This document shows, one piece after another, positions 62,550 to 64,000 of a stretch of 64,000 nucleotides of DNA. The notes beneath the pieces were generated by a model. It did not search any database and had not been told where the DNA came from. It worked only from the letters and a program-made list of their open reading frames with translations. Where the stretch lies: the NCBI GenBank assembly GCA_031431125.1, contig JANPCX010000045.1, positions 62,001 to 126,000 on the forward strand. Direction: 5' to 3'. Position numbers and translations under genes: made by a program. The stretch's first letter is position 1. Each line of letters starts with the position of its first letter. Source of the DNA: JANPCX01 sp031431125 (GTDB lineage Bacteria; Pseudomonadota; Gammaproteobacteria; Burkholderiales; Burkholderiaceae_C).

Positions 62550-63910
62550 GCTTGTGCTCCGCGTGACATGACGCTGGCGGCGTCAGAAGGCAGGTCTTCC
62601 TTGGACTGCATGGGTTTTTCAGCCATGTATTTGAGGACGCCCACATAGGCCACGATCAATGCCAGGTAGAGCGTGACATACATCGTTAGCGTGAGCGCGA
62701 TCCAGGGCGACGCCACATTGGACGCCACATCGGCCGTCTTGAGCAGTCCATAGACCACATACGGCTGGCGGCCGATCTCGGTCACATACCAACCGGCCAC
62801 CGTGGCCAACCAGCCTGAGAAGGTCATGGCGCTGAAAGCCCAGAGCCAGAGTCTGGGCATGTGCTGGGCTTGCCAGCCCGTGCGCCGCAGGCGCCACAGG
62901 CCGAGCCAGCTCACGGCCAGCATCAACATGCCGGTGCCCACCATCACGCGAAAACCCCAGAACACCGGCGCGACAGGAGGATGCTGGCCCTGAAAGTCGT
63001 TCAGGCCACGAATCTCGCCATTCAAGTCGTGGGTGAGGATGAAGCTGGCCAGTTTGGGAATGCCGATCTCAAAATGGTTTTTGCGCAATGACTCATCGGG
63101 AAGGGCGAAGAGCAAGAGCGGTGCACCTTTTTCGGTTTCCCACACGCCTTCCATGGCGGCCACTTTTTGCGGCTGGTGTTCGAGGGTGTTGAGGCCGTGC
63201 ATGTCGCCGGCAATGATTTGCAGCGGAATCAGCACCGCACCCAAGGTCAGCCCCACGCGCAAAACCTTGGGCGTGGAGGCATTGACCGTGTTTTTCAGCA
63301 ACTGCCAAGCACTGATGCCCGCCAGCAAAAACGCCACCGTCAGCCCCGAGGCCAGCAGCACATGCACCAGCCGGTAGGGGAAAGACGCGTTGAAGATGAC
63401 TTGCATCCAGCTGGTGACATGGGCTTGGCCGTCGATCATTTCAAACCCGGCTGGGGTTTGCATCCACGAGTTCAAGGCCAAAATCCAAAACGCACTCAGC
63501 GTGGTGCCAAAGGCCACCAAAAACGTCGCAATGAGGTGCATCCGTTCGCTGACCCGGCCATGGCCAAAGAGCATGATGCCGAGGAAAGAGGCCTCTAAGA
63601 AAAACGCCGTCAGCACCTCGTAACCCAAGAGCGGCCCAGCGACGTTGCCGACGGTTTCCATGAAGCCCGGCCAGTTGGTGCCGAACTGAAAACTCATGGT
63701 GATGCCGCTGACCACGCCCAGTGCAAAACTCAGCGCAAACACTTTGGTCCAGAAGCGGTAGGCCACCAGCCACGCGTCTTCTTTCGTCTTCAACCAGCGC
63801 CAGCGGAAGAACAGCAGGGTCCAGCCCAGCGCAATCGTGATGGTCGGGAAAAGAATGTGAAAGGTGATGTTGGCCGCGAACTGCATGCGGGCCAGGATCA
63901 ATGCGTCCAT
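62546..63910 (-). CDS. cydA: cytochrome bd quinol oxidase subunit I (short Q-loop type)
   Basis: 454 residues, nine or more membrane helices. Opens MDALILARMQFAANITFHILFPTITIALGW (in part, with the haem ligand His) and shows GFMETVGNVAGPLLGYEVLTAFFLEASFLGIMLFG and GRQPYVVYGLLKTADVAS. E. coli CydA has about 522 residues, and the shorter length places this in the short Q-loop (CIO-like) group that includes cyanide-insensitive oxidases. The haem set cannot be told from sequence alone. It is followed by cydB. Confidence 0.94.
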   Translation of the reverse strand: MDALILARMQFAANITFHILFPTITIALGWTLLFFRWRWLKTKEDAWLVAYRFWTKVFALSFALGVVSGITMSFQFGTNWPGFMETVGNVAGPLLGYEVLTAFFLEASFLGIMLFGHGRVSERMHLIATFLVAFGTTLSAFWILALNSWMQTPAGFEMIDGQAHVTSWMQVIFNASFPYRLVHVLLASGLTVAFLLAGISAWQLLKNTVNASTPKVLRVGLTLGAVLIPLQIIAGDMHGLNTLEHQPQKVAAMEGVWETEKGAPLLLFALPDESLRKNHFEIGIPKLASFILTHDLNGEIRGLNDFQGQHPPVAPVFWGFRVMVGTGMLMLAVSWLGLWRLRRTGWQAQHMPRLWLWAFSAMTFSGWLATVAGWYVTEIGRQPYVVYGLLKTADVASNVASPWIALTLTMYVTLYLALIVAYVGVLKYMAEKPMQSKEDLPSDAASVMSRGAQA

Positions 63911-63927
63911 TGCTGTGTTGCCTCAGG

Positions 63928-64000
63928 TTAACTCTTGCCGCCGCGAACCACGCTCACTTTGCCCGTGAACTCCAGCAGGCGCTGTACTTTGGAGCCCATC
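63928..64000 (-). CDS. C-terminal end of an unidentified gene upstream of cydA
   Basis: The minus-strand frame at the window edge reads MGSKVQRLLEFTGKVSVVRGGKS then TAA (63930-63928), 17 bases before the cydA start. The in-frame ATG at 63999 may be internal, as the frame is open to the edge. The 23 residues are too few to assign; a regulator or small protein co-transcribed with cydAB is possible. Confidence 0.4.
   Translation of the reverse strand, partial: MGSKVQRLLEFTGKVSVVRGGKS

Overview
The window looks like a chromosomal segment of a betaproteobacterium of the order Burkholderiales, most likely family Comamonadaceae (Limnohabitans/Rhodoferax/Acidovorax-like). The basis is a high-GC coding style, the gene order yebC-purD-hemF-nadD-rsfS-rlmH-maf-rng, the ribF/ileS/lspA and xseB-ispA-dxs blocks, and a 3-hydroxybutyrate-oligomer hydrolase. 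The genus is not resolved. Almost everything is core chromosome: no prophage, no intact insertion sequence, no CRISPR array and no rRNA operon was seen.

Layout. 1-60: start of a HerA-like ATPase (minus strand, truncated by the window edge). 328-7981: housekeeping cluster yebC, purD, an ORFan membrane protein, hemF, nadD, rsfS with a very long Lys/Ala tail, rlmH, maf, rng. 8085-10849: tolB-pal-cpoB envelope genes, without tolQRA beside them. 10916-13137: YeeE/YedE sulfur transporter, tcdA, and two tandem tRNA-Lys genes (UUU and CUU anticodons). 13157-20608: ElyC/YdcF-like protein, a giant DUF748 (AsmA-like) protein, msrA, pdxH, a MobA-like nucleotidyltransferase, a small OmpA-domain protein. 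20686-23255: Entner-Doudoroff pair edd-eda behind a promoter whose spacer is filled by a palindrome. 23259-28523 (minus): ppx, a universal stress protein, a mercaptopyruvate sulfurtransferase-like protein, a DMT exporter and a Rieske oxygenase. 28739-31828: isoprenoid block xseB-ispA-dxs. 31976-34798: a degenerate HD-GYP protein and a soluble PAS histidine kinase. 34878-41296: lspA, ileS, ribF, rsuA (minus), with a MipA-like outer-membrane gene and a 162-bp palindrome between ileS and ribF. 41360-44298: a PAS-LuxR regulator divergent from the polyhydroxybutyrate oligomer hydrolase gene. 44348-46602: aspartic protease, yajQ, murB.

46600-53300 is the least conventional part. It holds a frameshifted WGR-domain remnant, a zinc-ribbon/RDD membrane protein that ends in a type IV pilin-like domain, a DUF4034/Sel1 repeat protein, an unknown membrane protein, a degenerate GGDEF protein, a small lipoprotein-like protein, and a ParD/ParE-type toxin-antitoxin pair whose toxin has an in-frame amber codon. 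53322-63910 returns to metabolism: gabD, a DJ-1/PfpI protein, alaS, an M48 metalloprotease that seems to start at CTG, a dienelactone-hydrolase-like protein, and the cytochrome bd quinol oxidase pair cydB/cydA.

Two families of dispersed palindromes are visible. One is dRS3-like (ATTCCC-N8-GGGAAT), with three occurrences. The other is a longer inverted repeat built on a shared GGTAT-containing core, with two occurrences. The most promising things to follow up are the RDD-pilin fusion with its Sel1 neighbour, the RsfS tail, the edd operator, the amber-interrupted toxin, and the two repeat families.
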